DNA of 64,000 nt, taken from Lachnospiraceae bacterium. Lineage in GTDB: Bacteria; Bacillota; Clostridia; Lachnospirales; Lachnospiraceae. The notes beneath the pieces are model-generated. The model did no database searches, was not told the origin of the DNA, and saw nothing but the letters and a program-made list of their open reading frames with translations. The stretch covers positions 116,827 to 180,826 of the forward strand of contig CAJTHM010000013.1 of NCBI GenBank assembly GCA_910576125.1. The letters are read 5' to 3'. Made by a program: the position numbers and the translations under genes. Positions within the stretch are counted from its first letter, which is position 1. Every line of letters begins with the position of its first letter. This document shows, one piece after another, positions 1-8,676 of this stretch.

Positions 1-139
1 AGCGGAATACCCGTCTCCTGTCAATCCGCTTTACTTCCATATTCGTTCCCCGCGTCTGATTCGTCTCATACTCCTGTATTTTATAAAAGTATTTTCTTAA
101 ATATGGCATCCTGAGAAAGAAAACACAAGCGTAAGTATG

Positions 140-1756
140 CTATTTTCCGTCCAGCCGGACCGCCTCGTCCGCCAGCGCAAGCATCCTTTCGTCATGGGAA
201 ATGAAGAGCATGGTGCCCCTGTAATCCCGTATGAATCCCTCCAGCCAGGAAAGGGCCTTCTCGTCCAGGTTGTTCCCCGGCTCGTCCATGAGCAGGATGT
301 CCGCTTTCCTCAGCAAGGCCCTGGCAATGGAAATCTTCTGGCGCTCCCCTCCGGAGAGCACCTCCTGATCGTCGGAAATCTCCCTCTCCGCCAGTTCCTC
401 CAGGCCCACCCTGCGGATCGCCTCCCGGATTTCCTCCTCCCCCGCGTCCAGCCTGCCCAGCCGGACATTTTCCCATACGGTGCCCTGGAACAGATAGGGC
501 GACTGCTCCACATAGGCGCACTTTTTCCTCCAGCTGTCCATGGAAATCTCCCGCAGCTCCATCCCATTGACCCGTATCCCGCCCCGGTATCCGGGATACA
601 GCCCGCACAGAAGCTTGATCAGGGTGGACTTCCCGCTGCCGTTCCTGCCGCAGACCGCCGTCCTGGCCCCGATCCTCACCTGATGCCGCAGGCCCGCAAA
701 CACCTCTTTTTCCCTGTAGGCGAACCCTGTCCCCTCAAAGGTCAGGCTCTCCACCCTCCGGATGTCCGCTCCCTCCATATCCTCCGCATCCGTATAGAAC
801 AGGGAAATCCGCTTCACCAGGTTCCCGCACAGCGGAACGTTCTTTATGATCTTCACCGCATAATCCATGGCTGCATTGAAGATATAGTAATAGCCGCTCA
901 TGGCCACGATGGCCCCCACGGACAGGCCGCCGAGGGATACCGCCACCGCGCCGCTGACCAAAAGGAGCAGGAGGCATACCGTGTCCATCTGCGCCGTGAC
1001 CTGATCCACTCCGGTCTCGCAGGCCGCCTTCGGGGCGAAGACCCTCTTCCTGTAATCCCCCATGGCCCTCTCCAGCCTTTTCAGGAACCCGCCCTGCAGC
1101 CCGTACAGGCATACCTGCACCGGTTTCTCCACCATCTCGCTTTCCAGATTGCGTATCCCCGACTTGCATTCCCGCTCCTGCAGGTCATATCTTTCCAGGT
1201 TCTTCCGCATGGCCAGGGGCAGGAACAGCTTGATGAGGCAGACCCCGAAGACCACTGCGGCAAACCACCCCAGCGTCCGAATGGACCAATACAAGAGACA
1301 GGCTGCCACAAAGGGCAGGGAAATCCCCCACGTCATCAGGTTCACCCAGGTAATCCCAAGCTCTGTCTGGTCATCCTCCAGGCGGTACTGGGCCTCGCTC
1401 CCCCGGATGCTTCCCGCAGCCTCATAGGTCTTTCCCAGGAACCGCTCCAGAATGCGGCAGCTATGCCCCAGAGAGGCCTTGAACATGGTCACCTCCCCCA
1501 GCACGGAGAACAGCAGCGGCAGGACGATCGACAGGCCAACGCTCACCAATATCCTCCGCAGATCGGCCATCCCCTCTTCCATGCTGCCTCCCAGCGCGTA
1601 ATCCGCGAATCCTCCCAGCACAGTGGCGGAATAAGTCTGCAGCACCTCCCTCGCCACCGATTCGGCGGCGTAGAACAGCACGGGAATCCAATACATCGCC
1701 AGGCAGTCCCGGCATATTCGAGTAAGGTCTTTTTTATCATAACTCTTCTCATTCAT
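140..1756 (-). CDS. ABC exporter half-transporter (permease fused to ATPase), second of a pair
   Basis: About 538 residues: an N-terminal membrane domain with several hydrophobic segments (roughly residues 15-300), then a nucleotide-binding domain. Visible motifs are Walker A CGRNGSGKST, signature LSGGERQKISIARALL and Walker B DILLMDEPGNNLD. I start at the ATG at 1756, which overlaps the stop of the upstream gene by 8 nt (ATGAATGA); the open frame extends to 1819 but lacks support. This is the length and order of type IV ABC exporters. Tight coupling to the preceding homologous gene implies a heterodimeric exporter. The substrate is unknown and no peptide precursor or peptidase domain is visible. 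The D of the D-loop is kept, but the Walker B context is PGNNLD instead of the usual PTSALD. Confidence 0.88.
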   Translation of the reverse strand: MNEKSYDKKDLTRICRDCLAMYWIPVLFYAAESVAREVLQTYSATVLGGFADYALGGSMEEGMADLRRILVSVGLSIVLPLLFSVLGEVTMFKASLGHSCRILERFLGKTYEAAGSIRGSEAQYRLEDDQTELGITWVNLMTWGISLPFVAACLLYWSIRTLGWFAAVVFGVCLIKLFLPLAMRKNLERYDLQERECKSGIRNLESEMVEKPVQVCLYGLQGGFLKRLERAMGDYRKRVFAPKAACETGVDQVTAQMDTVCLLLLLVSGAVAVSLGGLSVGAIVAMSGYYYIFNAAMDYAVKIIKNVPLCGNLVKRISLFYTDAEDMEGADIRRVESLTFEGTGFAYREKEVFAGLRHQVRIGARTAVCGRNGSGKSTLIKLLCGLYPGYRGGIRVNGMELREISMDSWRKKCAYVEQSPYLFQGTVWENVRLGRLDAGEEEIREAIRRVGLEELAEREISDDQEVLSGGERQKISIARALLRKADILLMDEPGNNLDEKALSWLEGFIRDYRGTMLFISHDERMLALADEAVRLDGK

Positions 1757-3368
1757 GGTACAACCGTCCTTCCCGCAGCCTGAAGCGGCAGCCCTCCAGT
1801 CCGTCAAACAGTTCGTCATGGGTGATGATCACCGCTCCGCCCCGGCGCTCCTTCAGCAGCTCCAGGAGCGCGGCTTTCCCGGCCCCGTCCAGATGGTTGG
1901 TGGGCTCGTCCAGGAGCAGGAGCCTTGGGGAAAGGGCAAAGGCCAGGGCAAGGAACACCTTCTTCCTCTCCCCCTGGGACATCTGGCTTATCTTCCTCTC
2001 CCGGAGCAGAGCGCTGTCTGCCCCCAGCCTTTCCGCGTTCCGGCGCAGCCGCTCCCTGTCCAGCCCCTGTCCGGCAAGGCCCTCCTCCACGCTGTCATAC
2101 ATCTCCTCCGGTGTCAGGTCAAAGGCGGGATCCTCCTGCAGCAGATAGAAAAACGCTGCCGGAAAGCATTCTTTTCCAAGCTCCCCCGGATGCCTGTCCC
2201 CGATCAGGACGGTGCCCTCCCGGGCTTCCTCCATGCCCGCCAGCAGCCGGAAGAGCGTGGATTTGCCGATTCCGTTGGGACCTCTCAGGATGTTTATCTT
2301 CTCCATGTCCATTTCCGCCAGGGGAATCGTCAGCAGGGATTCTTCATAGGAAAACCGAACGCCCTCCATCCGGATCCTGCTGCCCTCCCAGGCTCCTCTC
2401 GGGCCGACTGTCGGGCCATCCGTCTGCCCATACCATTTCAGGATACGCTCCTGGGCCAGGTCCGCCATGGCGAACCTGGGCAGCGTCTCGAAAGCTTTTT
2501 TCACAGCGCCATAGATGCCTGTGGAGAGGGCGATTGCCTGCACCCCGGCATCCACGGAGAGAAGACCGCCCAGCAGGAGCAGACCGATGATGCAGTATGT
2601 GCCGTATTTCAGGACATTGTCCAGCAGGGCATACATGCCCGTCTGGGAGCGGTTGGCAAAGACGGACTCGTTGCCGATCACCCAATACCGCTTGTATATC
2701 TCCTTCAGTTTCCCCAGCCACCAGTCCTTCAGCCCGTATAGCTTGATCAACAGGAAGCCCTGAAAGGCCGTGATGATGAAATTCGTGATATCCCCCTCTA
2801 TCCTGCGGCATTTGTCATAGTTCACCTGGAGGTACTTCCTCACTATCAGGGGAGGGATGACCTGCAAAAGGGAAATCCCCAGAATGATGGCCCCTGCCAG
2901 CGGGCTCAGCCACAGCAGATACGCGCCGAAGAGCAAAGTCTCCGCTCCCGCCGCGGCCATGCCAGGCCGGTCCGTCATCAGCCTCTGCGTCACCGTGACG
3001 AGGTCATTGCTGAAGTTCTCCAGATTGCCGCCCAGGCTGGAGCGGTGCAGGAGATGCAGCGGATTTGCATAGAACTGTCTGTACAGCTTAAGCCTGCAGC
3101 GCTGTTCGGCCTCCAGTACCTTTTGCTTCTGCGCGGTCTGGAGCCTGACCTGGAGCAGCAGGAAGGCCGCCAGCAACGCCAGAAGCGCCGCGGCAAAGCA
3201 TGCCACCGCCTTTGCCTCCCCCTCCACCGCTCTGGTGACCACCTGGGCGATGAGGATGGGCATGAGGATGCCGTAAGGGATATGGGTGAGGTTCACCCAC
3301 AGGGAGAACCGCTCCACTCCCCTCAGCTCCTCCTGATAAATATATTTCCTTTTCTTCGCTCCGCACAT
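1749..3368 (-). CDS. ABC exporter half-transporter (permease fused to ATPase), first of a pair
   Basis: 539 residues with a membrane domain (hydrophobic segments near 25-75, 130-175, 240-275) followed by an ATPase domain. Walker A is GPNGIGKST, the signature is degenerate (MSQGERKKVFLA) and Walker B is RLLLLDEPTNHLDG. The signature differs from canonical LSGGQ, as is common in one subunit of heterodimeric exporters. It overlaps the next gene by 8 nt, so the two are translationally coupled and probably form one export complex in the cytoplasmic membrane. The short N-terminal tail before the first membrane segment shows no C39 peptidase. Cargo is unknown. Confidence 0.87.
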   Translation of the reverse strand: MCGAKKRKYIYQEELRGVERFSLWVNLTHIPYGILMPILIAQVVTRAVEGEAKAVACFAAALLALLAAFLLLQVRLQTAQKQKVLEAEQRCRLKLYRQFYANPLHLLHRSSLGGNLENFSNDLVTVTQRLMTDRPGMAAAGAETLLFGAYLLWLSPLAGAIILGISLLQVIPPLIVRKYLQVNYDKCRRIEGDITNFIITAFQGFLLIKLYGLKDWWLGKLKEIYKRYWVIGNESVFANRSQTGMYALLDNVLKYGTYCIIGLLLLGGLLSVDAGVQAIALSTGIYGAVKKAFETLPRFAMADLAQERILKWYGQTDGPTVGPRGAWEGSRIRMEGVRFSYEESLLTIPLAEMDMEKINILRGPNGIGKSTLFRLLAGMEEAREGTVLIGDRHPGELGKECFPAAFFYLLQEDPAFDLTPEEMYDSVEEGLAGQGLDRERLRRNAERLGADSALLRERKISQMSQGERKKVFLALAFALSPRLLLLDEPTNHLDGAGKAALLELLKERRGGAVIITHDELFDGLEGCRFRLREGRLYHE

Positions 3369-3488
3369 TTTCCCGCCTCTGTCTACCGCCCTGTTCTCTG
3401 CATACAGGGCCTTTTTTCCTATTGTAGCGGCTCATCTTTCCCGTTTCAATAGCGCAAACGGTTCGGTAGCGTTTTAGGGAAACCGGGC

Positions 3489-3519
3489 AAAAAAGAAAGG
3501 GCCGTTCTATCACAGCCCT
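3489..3519 (-). terminator. Intrinsic terminator downstream of the CD3324-like gene
   Basis: On the minus strand a hairpin with stem AGGGC/GCCCT is followed by the U-rich tract TTTCTTTTTT. It sits about 40 nt after the stop of the regulator at 3558-3824 and would separate it from the exporter genes. Confidence 0.6.
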
Positions 3520-3557
3520 CTCCTTTGCAGCCTGTATTTCGTTTTTTCATGTACGTT

Positions 3558-3824
3558 TTACAGATTTTGATACAGAATCTTGCGGATTGTATGCTCAGAA
3601 AGAAAATATTTCCCAGCCAGGCATTCTACCGTGGAACCATTGCCATATTCCATCTGGATCTCCCTGTTGCGCTGCCTGAGCTTCTCTCTGCAGCCGGACA
3701 GTTCCCCCCAGCACCGGCGCTGTTCGTCATTTGCAGGGATGTAGAGATATCCTCCCTGGATGTAGCGCTGGAGCTCTTCTACCAGCTCTCGGGGGAGAAG
3801 TTCCTTTGCGTTTATATACTTCAT
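3558..3824 (-). CDS. CD3324-family / Mor-like small DNA-binding protein
   Basis: 88 residues starting MKYINAKELLP, with a good Shine-Dalgarno (AAGGGAG) 7 nt before the ATG at 3824; the longer frame to 3854 is not used. The N-terminal MKYINAKELLPxELVEELQ followed by a GGYLYIP strand is typical of the CD3324 family, related to the Mor transcription activators. The C-terminal helices (about residues 55-85, ending TVECLAGKYFLSEHTIRKIL) form a helix-turn-helix of the kind in which a KYxxSxxTIRKI helix contacts DNA. Probably a small transcription factor. It lies upstream of the exporter pair on the same strand, separated by a terminator. Confidence 0.75.
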   Translation of the reverse strand: MKYINAKELLPRELVEELQRYIQGGYLYIPANDEQRRCWGELSGCREKLRQRNREIQMEYGNGSTVECLAGKYFLSEHTIRKILYQNL

Positions 3825-4093
3825 TGCGGGCTCCCTTCTTGACAGTGTCTTCAAGCGTCAAGCCAGCAATCAATAGCGACTGGTTGCCTTTTCCGAAACG
3901 CGCTCCGGCAACTTTGTACGCCATGCAGCCGTCACTATCTACTGGCTCTGCATGGGCCCGCAAGATCTAAACCTCGGATGCGCATAAATTTCACCCCTCT
4001 CTTATCAAAATATGTCTATCCACATTATCTCATACTTTTCCCCAAAAGGGAAGGGGGAAATCCCAATGCGGATCCCCCCATGGACGGAAACCT
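3825..4093 (-). other. Intergenic region, no convincing gene
   Basis: About 270 bp between the regulator and the ABC-2 permease. A minus-strand open frame here runs into the regulator in another frame and has no start context, so I do not call it. The stretch near 3845-3960 contains a GGCAACCAGTCGC...GCTGGCTTGACGC sequence that loosely resembles 21060-21100. Confidence 0.3.
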
Positions 4094-5173
4094 TTATCTG
4101 GAGCGAATCTCCTGCCGCATGAACGACACATAGGAGATGGCGAACACCACCAGCATCAGCGCCGCCAGCCCGGTGAGATGGGGCCATACCAGAAGCAGGC
4201 TCTGGCCCAGGGTCAGGTTGCTGGAGATGGCTCCACTGAGCTGCGCTATGGTCACCGCGTTAATCGCCCTCACCCCTGGGTTCAGCACGGTGCCAGCCGC
4301 CTCCGCGAACAGGTAATAGGGCGAGATCCGGTTCAGGTTCAGCTCACAGGAATAGTTCTTCATCTCGTTCATCATGGCCTGCATCTCATTCCCGTTTACA
4401 GGGTACATGGCATCCGCGATAATCCCGGCCAGGAGGCTTACGAAAATGGCGCAGAACAGCCACACCGCGATACAGGCCAGGGCCGAGGTGGCCGCATGCC
4501 TGCAAATCGTGGAGAACAGGATGGCCGCCGCCAGCCAGAAGCCGATGTATATGACGCAGAAACATAGATAAATAAACAGTCTGGCGACTTCCTCTCCGGA
4601 GGGAATCAGCCCTGTGGCAATCAGTCCCACGGAGCCGATCAGCAGCCCGGAGGCGAACACCATCACCGCGCTGATGAAAAGCCCTGCCAGGAACTTGCTG
4701 ATGATGATCTGATCCCGGTACAGGGGCTGGCTCACCAGGCGGTTCAGGGTCCCCTCCGTCCGCTCGCTGTTGATGGCGTCGAAGCCCATGAAGATGCCGA
4801 TGAAGGGCCCCATCAGCGCCATCAGGGAATTGTAGGAGGGGATGGAGTTGGCGCTGACCGTGAACAGCTTCAGGAACAGGAAGTCCGTGGCCGTGTTACC
4901 GCCCTCTATGGCCTCCGCCAGCCCCGACACCGCCGCGTAGAAGCCGGACACGGTGATCAGCGCGGTCAGCACCACGAAGAGGATCATCCTCCTGCTGTTT
5001 ATGAATTCCGCCGTCTCCTTCCGGAACAGGACTTTCAGTACATGGTAGCGGCGGTTCTCCTCTGACTGCCCCCGGCTTCCGGTGCCTTCCCCTCGAGCGT
5101 CCTCCCTTCGGGAGCCACCCTCCCCGGCCAGCTCCTTTGCCCGGGAATCCGCGGGGGCCTTTAATGTCTGCAT
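4094..5173 (-). CDS. ABC-2 type transporter permease
   Basis: About 359 residues. A charged, Gly/Arg/Glu-rich N-terminal tail (first ~45 residues) is followed by the ABC-2 membrane domain with about six hydrophobic segments (LFVVLTALITVSGFY, two consecutive segments in the middle, a final segment near LAALMLVVFAISYVSFM). The start is the ATG at 5173, 5 nt after the stop of the ATPase gene. The motif NSERTEGTLNRLVSQPLYRDQIIISKFLAG is typical of ABC-2 permeases. With the upstream ATPase and the NEW3-domain surface protein it forms a three-gene operon seen widely in Firmicutes. The transported substrate is not known. Confidence 0.85.
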   Translation of the reverse strand: MQTLKAPADSRAKELAGEGGSRREDARGEGTGSRGQSEENRRYHVLKVLFRKETAEFINSRRMILFVVLTALITVSGFYAAVSGLAEAIEGGNTATDFLFLKLFTVSANSIPSYNSLMALMGPFIGIFMGFDAINSERTEGTLNRLVSQPLYRDQIIISKFLAGLFISAVMVFASGLLIGSVGLIATGLIPSGEEVARLFIYLCFCVIYIGFWLAAAILFSTICRHAATSALACIAVWLFCAIFVSLLAGIIADAMYPVNGNEMQAMMNEMKNYSCELNLNRISPYYLFAEAAGTVLNPGVRAINAVTIAQLSGAISSNLTLGQSLLLVWPHLTGLAALMLVVFAISYVSFMRQEIRSR

Positions 5174-5180
5174 GCTTGCT

Positions 5181-6251
5181 TTACCCAACCTGCTCACCTG
5201 CCTTCTCAAAATATTTCCGGTAAATCTCATCCAGATCGCTGCCCGCCTGCCGCAGGTGCATGATGGTGTAGCCCTCCTCGGTCAGCTTCTTAGACAGCGC
5301 CCTGCGAACGTCGAAGGAGGAATGGATGACATACATGTCGCTGTTCTTCTCGATATCCAGGACGCCCTTCATCTCCTTCAGAATCCTCTGTAAGCTTATA
5401 TTGTCCGGGTACACGGACAGCTCCAGGGCGCCTGTGCCGTCCCGTCCGATCTGCTGCCCCAGCTCCTCCAGGGTGCCGCAGGCTACCATTTTCCCTTTTA
5501 CGAAGATGCCCATGCGGTCGCAGACCCGCTGCACCTGGTAGAGCTGGTGGGAGGAGAGGAGGATCGTCCTGCCGTCCCGCTCCGCCAGATCCCTGATCAG
5601 CCACATCAGCTCCCTGACGCCCTCCGGGTCTATCCCCAGAGTGGGCTCGTCCATGATGATGATGTCCGGATCCTTCATCAGCACGTCCGCGATCCCCAGC
5701 CTCTGGCGCATGCCTCTTGAATACGTCCCTGTCTTCTTGTCCGCGGCCTGGGCCATGCCCACCCGCTCCAAAAGCCGGTCTATCCGCTCCTCCAGCGCCT
5801 TGCCCTCCAGGCCGTTGATGCGCCCCATGAAGCGCAGGTTCTCCCGGCCTGTCATAGTGCCGTAGAAGCCCACGTTGTCCGACAGATAGCCCACCGCCTT
5901 CTTCACCTGGAGGGCATTGCGGGTGCAGTCCAGGCCGTGGATTGTGGCCTTTCCGGCATCCGGCTCCGTGAGCCCCAGAAGCATCAGGGTGGTGGTGGTC
6001 TTGCCCGCGCCGTTGGGCCCCAGCAGACCGAACACCTCGCCCCTGCGGATTTGCAAATCCAGATGGTCCACAGCCGTGAGATCGCCGTAAATCTTGGTGA
6101 GGCTTTCCGTTCTTACCACAATATCGTCTTCCGTCTTTCCTGCGATGTTCTTATCCGTTCCCGCCGCAGCGTCCTCTCCTGCCCTGGAAAGCCCTCCTTC
6201 CTCAGGAGACATCCTTTTCTCCGGGAACTCCTTTTTCTCAGAAGATATCAT
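5181..6251 (-). CDS. ABC transporter ATP-binding protein of the NEW3-associated ABC-2 system
   Basis: 356 residues. The first ~45 are charged and non-conserved. Then comes a classic ABC-2 ATPase: Walker A GLLGPNGAGKTTT, Q-loop region, signature YSRGMRQRLGIADVL, Walker B PDIIIMDEPTLGIDPEG and the H-loop SSHQL. The C-terminal ~85 residues form the extra domain common in CcmA-like ATPases. The ATG at 6251 has AGGAGG 5-9 nt upstream, and the stop of the upstream NEW3 gene lies just before it, so translation is coupled. It energises the permease at 4094-5173. Confidence 0.9.
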   Translation of the reverse strand: MISSEKKEFPEKRMSPEEGGLSRAGEDAAAGTDKNIAGKTEDDIVVRTESLTKIYGDLTAVDHLDLQIRRGEVFGLLGPNGAGKTTTTLMLLGLTEPDAGKATIHGLDCTRNALQVKKAVGYLSDNVGFYGTMTGRENLRFMGRINGLEGKALEERIDRLLERVGMAQAADKKTGTYSRGMRQRLGIADVLMKDPDIIIMDEPTLGIDPEGVRELMWLIRDLAERDGRTILLSSHQLYQVQRVCDRMGIFVKGKMVACGTLEELGQQIGRDGTGALELSVYPDNISLQRILKEMKGVLDIEKNSDMYVIHSSFDVRRALSKKLTEEGYTIMHLRQAGSDLDEIYRKYFEKAGEQVG

Positions 6252-6254
6252 ACC

Positions 6255-7442
6255 CTACCTCCTGCCGTATTTCTTCATGATGCCGTACAGGCCCGCCGCC
6301 ACGGCGATGATGATGGCCACGGCGAAGATGCCCCAGCCGGTCTGGGTCTTCACGGTGATGCGGAAGCTGGCCTGGGCGGACTGGTTGTCGCAGGAGGCGC
6401 TCATGATGGTCACATAGTCCCCTGTCAGGGAATCCTTCCCCGGCACCACATGGGCCACCACCTCCTTGGAGGCCCCCGGCTCCAGCGCGTCGATCACGCT
6501 GCTGTCAAAGCTCACCTCCCACCCGGCAGGCGCGGAGGATGTGAGGGAGATGTTCTCCAGGGCGATGTTGCCGCTGTTGGTGAGCTTCAGGGTCACGCTG
6601 GACTCCTTATTCGCGAAAGCGTCAAAGGACAGACGGCCGTCCGTAGTGGACAGATCCAGCCCGTAGGTGCCCAGGATTTTCACGTTCAGCGCCGTGGACA
6701 GCTGCTCCTTGGCGGAGGTGGCCGCGCACTCCACGGTGTAGTCCCCCGCCTCCACCTTCTCCGGCGGCGTCACTGTAATGGTCACGCTCTTGCTGCTGCC
6801 GGACTCCACCTCCAGGCTGGACACCTGGGTGGATTCGCTGCTGAACGCCACCGTCCAGCCCGCGGGGGCATTGGAGGAGAAATTGTAGTTCTGGGTGTTC
6901 AGGGTGTTGTTTGCGATGGTGGTGGAATAGGAGAACGCGGTTCCGGAGACGCCCTCCTGGTCCGGGTACTCCACATGGAAATTGCTCTCCCCGGACTCCA
7001 GGCCGCTGACCGTGAGGGTGAGAATCAGATCGTCCTCAAAGCCTCCCTCGGATGCCGCGTGGAGCACGATCTCATAGACCCCGTCCGCCACGTCGGAAGG
7101 GACTGTGGTCTGGAAGGTGGCGATGGTATCCGCCCCGTCCCCGCTGGCATGTACTTTCGTCACCTCATAGCTGCCGCTCTTGAAGAACCCGGTGAAGCCC
7201 TCCGGCAGGGACGCCACGGACAGGGCCACATCCGAGCCCGCCGCGTTGCTCCCGGCCAGGTGCAGGTTAAAGCTTAAGGCATCCCCGGCGGTCACATGGA
7301 TGCCGGGACTGTCCGTATAGAAGTCGAAGCCCTCCGCCGCATGCACGGGCAGCGCCGCCAGGCACAGATACAGCACCGCCGCCATAGCCGCTATGAGGGC
7401 CGTCACAGAAGTCTGTGGTTTCGAAAGAATCCTTTGTCTCAT
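6255..7442 (-). CDS. NEW3-domain surface-anchored protein of an ABC-2 operon
   Basis: 395 residues. An N-terminal signal peptide (VTALIAAMAAVLYLCLAAL, cut near VHAAEG) is followed by three or four beta-sandwich repeats with the NEW3 pattern (SNAPAGWTVAFSS, SSAPAGWEVSFDSS, LTNSGNIALENISL). A C-terminal membrane segment (WGIFAVAIIIAVAAGLYGI) ends in a basic tail KKYGRR. The protein should sit outside the cell, anchored by its C terminus. Strong Shine-Dalgarno (AAGGAGG) before the ATG at 7442. It is the first gene of the operon with the ATPase and permease, so it is probably the extracytoplasmic partner of the transporter, perhaps ligand- or polymer-binding; that role is inferred. Confidence 0.85.
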   Translation of the reverse strand: MRQRILSKPQTSVTALIAAMAAVLYLCLAALPVHAAEGFDFYTDSPGIHVTAGDALSFNLHLAGSNAAGSDVALSVASLPEGFTGFFKSGSYEVTKVHASGDGADTIATFQTTVPSDVADGVYEIVLHAASEGGFEDDLILTLTVSGLESGESNFHVEYPDQEGVSGTAFSYSTTIANNTLNTQNYNFSSNAPAGWTVAFSSESTQVSSLEVESGSSKSVTITVTPPEKVEAGDYTVECAATSAKEQLSTALNVKILGTYGLDLSTTDGRLSFDAFANKESSVTLKLTNSGNIALENISLTSSAPAGWEVSFDSSVIDALEPGASKEVVAHVVPGKDSLTGDYVTIMSASCDNQSAQASFRITVKTQTGWGIFAVAIIIAVAAGLYGIMKKYGRR

Positions 7443-7677
7443 GGTAGAACAACCTCCTTGATTTGTATTGATATGGAAAAATATAGCAAGGAGGCGTGAA
7501 AACTTTATGGGGATTCGGTGAAAAAAATGTGTTTGATGTTTGAAAAAAGTGTGAACCCGGTTTTCGTCAATCCTGAATATCTATTTATACTGCCTAACGA
7601 TTTCACTTGCCGTGAAACCAGACTGCATAACGCTGACTGGTTCAAGCGCATAAGGAACAGGCATATTTTCTATGAAA

Positions 7678-8364
7678 TCACAAATCAAGACATATTTTGA
7701 CAGCTAAGTGGTCAGAGTCCCTGTATGCCTCATCAACCCATACTCTGGAACCCCCGTTAAAGCGTGCGACACAGGGTTCCAAATCGGGAGACATAATCGC
7801 ATAGTCCAAGATTTGGCCGCTCTTCTGGGTAGGCTTGTCCGGTGCTATCTTGCATGCATGCTTAATGTCAAGCTCATCTGCAGCACAGTTCATATCTCCC
7901 ATGAGAATCCAGCAATTATCCGTCGATCGGCATGTCTTTGTCCAGGAGTCGCATATCAGCTTGATCTCATCTTTGGAGGTTTTATGGTTTGCAGTCGCAT
8001 GGATTGTCGATACATACAGCAGCGCGGGGCCCAGGTCTATGATACAGAAGACCAGAGGGCGTCTGACACCCATAAAGTTGCACTTATCTATCGTGGTCAC
8101 AATGCTGCCCCATAACTTTGCGTCAACCAGTATCCCTGTGGTGCAGCGTTTGTTGCTCGCGTCCTCCTGTTCTTCGAAATATGCCTTATAAGACTTCCCG
8201 GCTATCTTCACGTCAATGATTCTTCCAGCGCATTTCCCCAGTGATCCCGCCTCCTGTATCAATACAATGTTTGAGTCTTGCGGATGAATGATTCTTCCAG
8301 CGCTTTGTGAAATCGTATCCGGAGAATTCCCTTGGCAATTCCATGATGTTATCGTTATCCCCAT
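7678..8364 (-). CDS. CdtB/DNase I-like endonuclease-exonuclease-phosphatase family protein
   Basis: 228 residues, a single EEP (DNase I fold) domain with all expected catalytic positions: N9 in SWNCQGN, E38 in VLIQEAGSLG, H122 in STIHATA, D157 and N159 in LMGDMNC, D187 in ILDYAIMS, and D218-H219 in RDSDHLAV. The WNxQGN and IQEAGSL blocks and the HATA histidine resemble cytolethal distending toxin subunit B more than exodeoxyribonuclease III or sphingomyelinases. There is no signal peptide, so if exported it needs another route. GGAGGG precedes the ATG, which directly follows the stop of the preceding gene. It is the last gene of the DUF2589 operon. DNase or phosphatase activity is inferred from the family. 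Confidence 0.8.
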   Translation of the reverse strand: MGITITSWNCQGNSPDTISQSAGRIIHPQDSNIVLIQEAGSLGKCAGRIIDVKIAGKSYKAYFEEQEDASNKRCTTGILVDAKLWGSIVTTIDKCNFMGVRRPLVFCIIDLGPALLYVSTIHATANHKTSKDEIKLICDSWTKTCRSTDNCWILMGDMNCAADELDIKHACKIAPDKPTQKSGQILDYAIMSPDLEPCVARFNGGSRVWVDEAYRDSDHLAVKICLDL

Positions 8365-8637
8365 TTAACCCTCCTCCCATGCCGGCCTTCTTGAAAAACC
8401 GACATGATATGTGGTTTTCTCCATCGTCAGCTCATGCTCTCCTATCATATAGCGGCCAATGGCAATATCTTTCCCGATAATCACCCCCCTGGGATAGTCG
8501 CTGAGACAGCGGTTCAGCAGCGCCGCCTGCGCCCTGCGGGATTCCTCAGATAAGGGGTTGTTGGGATTCACGCTTCCGATGGTGACCATTTTGATGTAAC
8601 GTATTTCTGATAGTTCTGTCTTCCTTTTCTCTTCCAT
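8365..8637 (-). CDS. Small uncharacterised protein of the DUF2589 operon
   Basis: 90 residues, mixed alpha/beta, acidic and basic N terminus (MEEKRKTELSEIRY). I do not recognise a family. The central stretch NPLSEESRRAQAALLNRCL looks helical, followed by two probable strands with RGVIIGKDIAIGRYMI. Its stop codon abuts the ATG of the CdtB-like nuclease and it follows the DUF2589 gene by 39 nt, so it belongs to the same transcript. It could be a partner or inhibitor of the nuclease; that is only a guess from position. Confidence 0.6.
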   Translation of the reverse strand: MEEKRKTELSEIRYIKMVTIGSVNPNNPLSEESRRAQAALLNRCLSDYPRGVIIGKDIAIGRYMIGEHELTMEKTTYHVGFSRRPAWEEG

Positions 8638-8676
8638 ATCGCCAGACCTTACTTATCCCCTGCCGCCTGCAAGTTC

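Noticed and set aside
137..1783. Long plus-strand ORF (548 codons)
   Set aside because: Exact antisense of the ABC exporter gene; Pro/His/Leu-rich with no domain, a G+C codon artefact.
5937..7277. Plus-strand ORF of 446 codons
   Set aside because: Antisense to the ABC ATPase and NEW3 genes, low-complexity Gly/His/Arg product.
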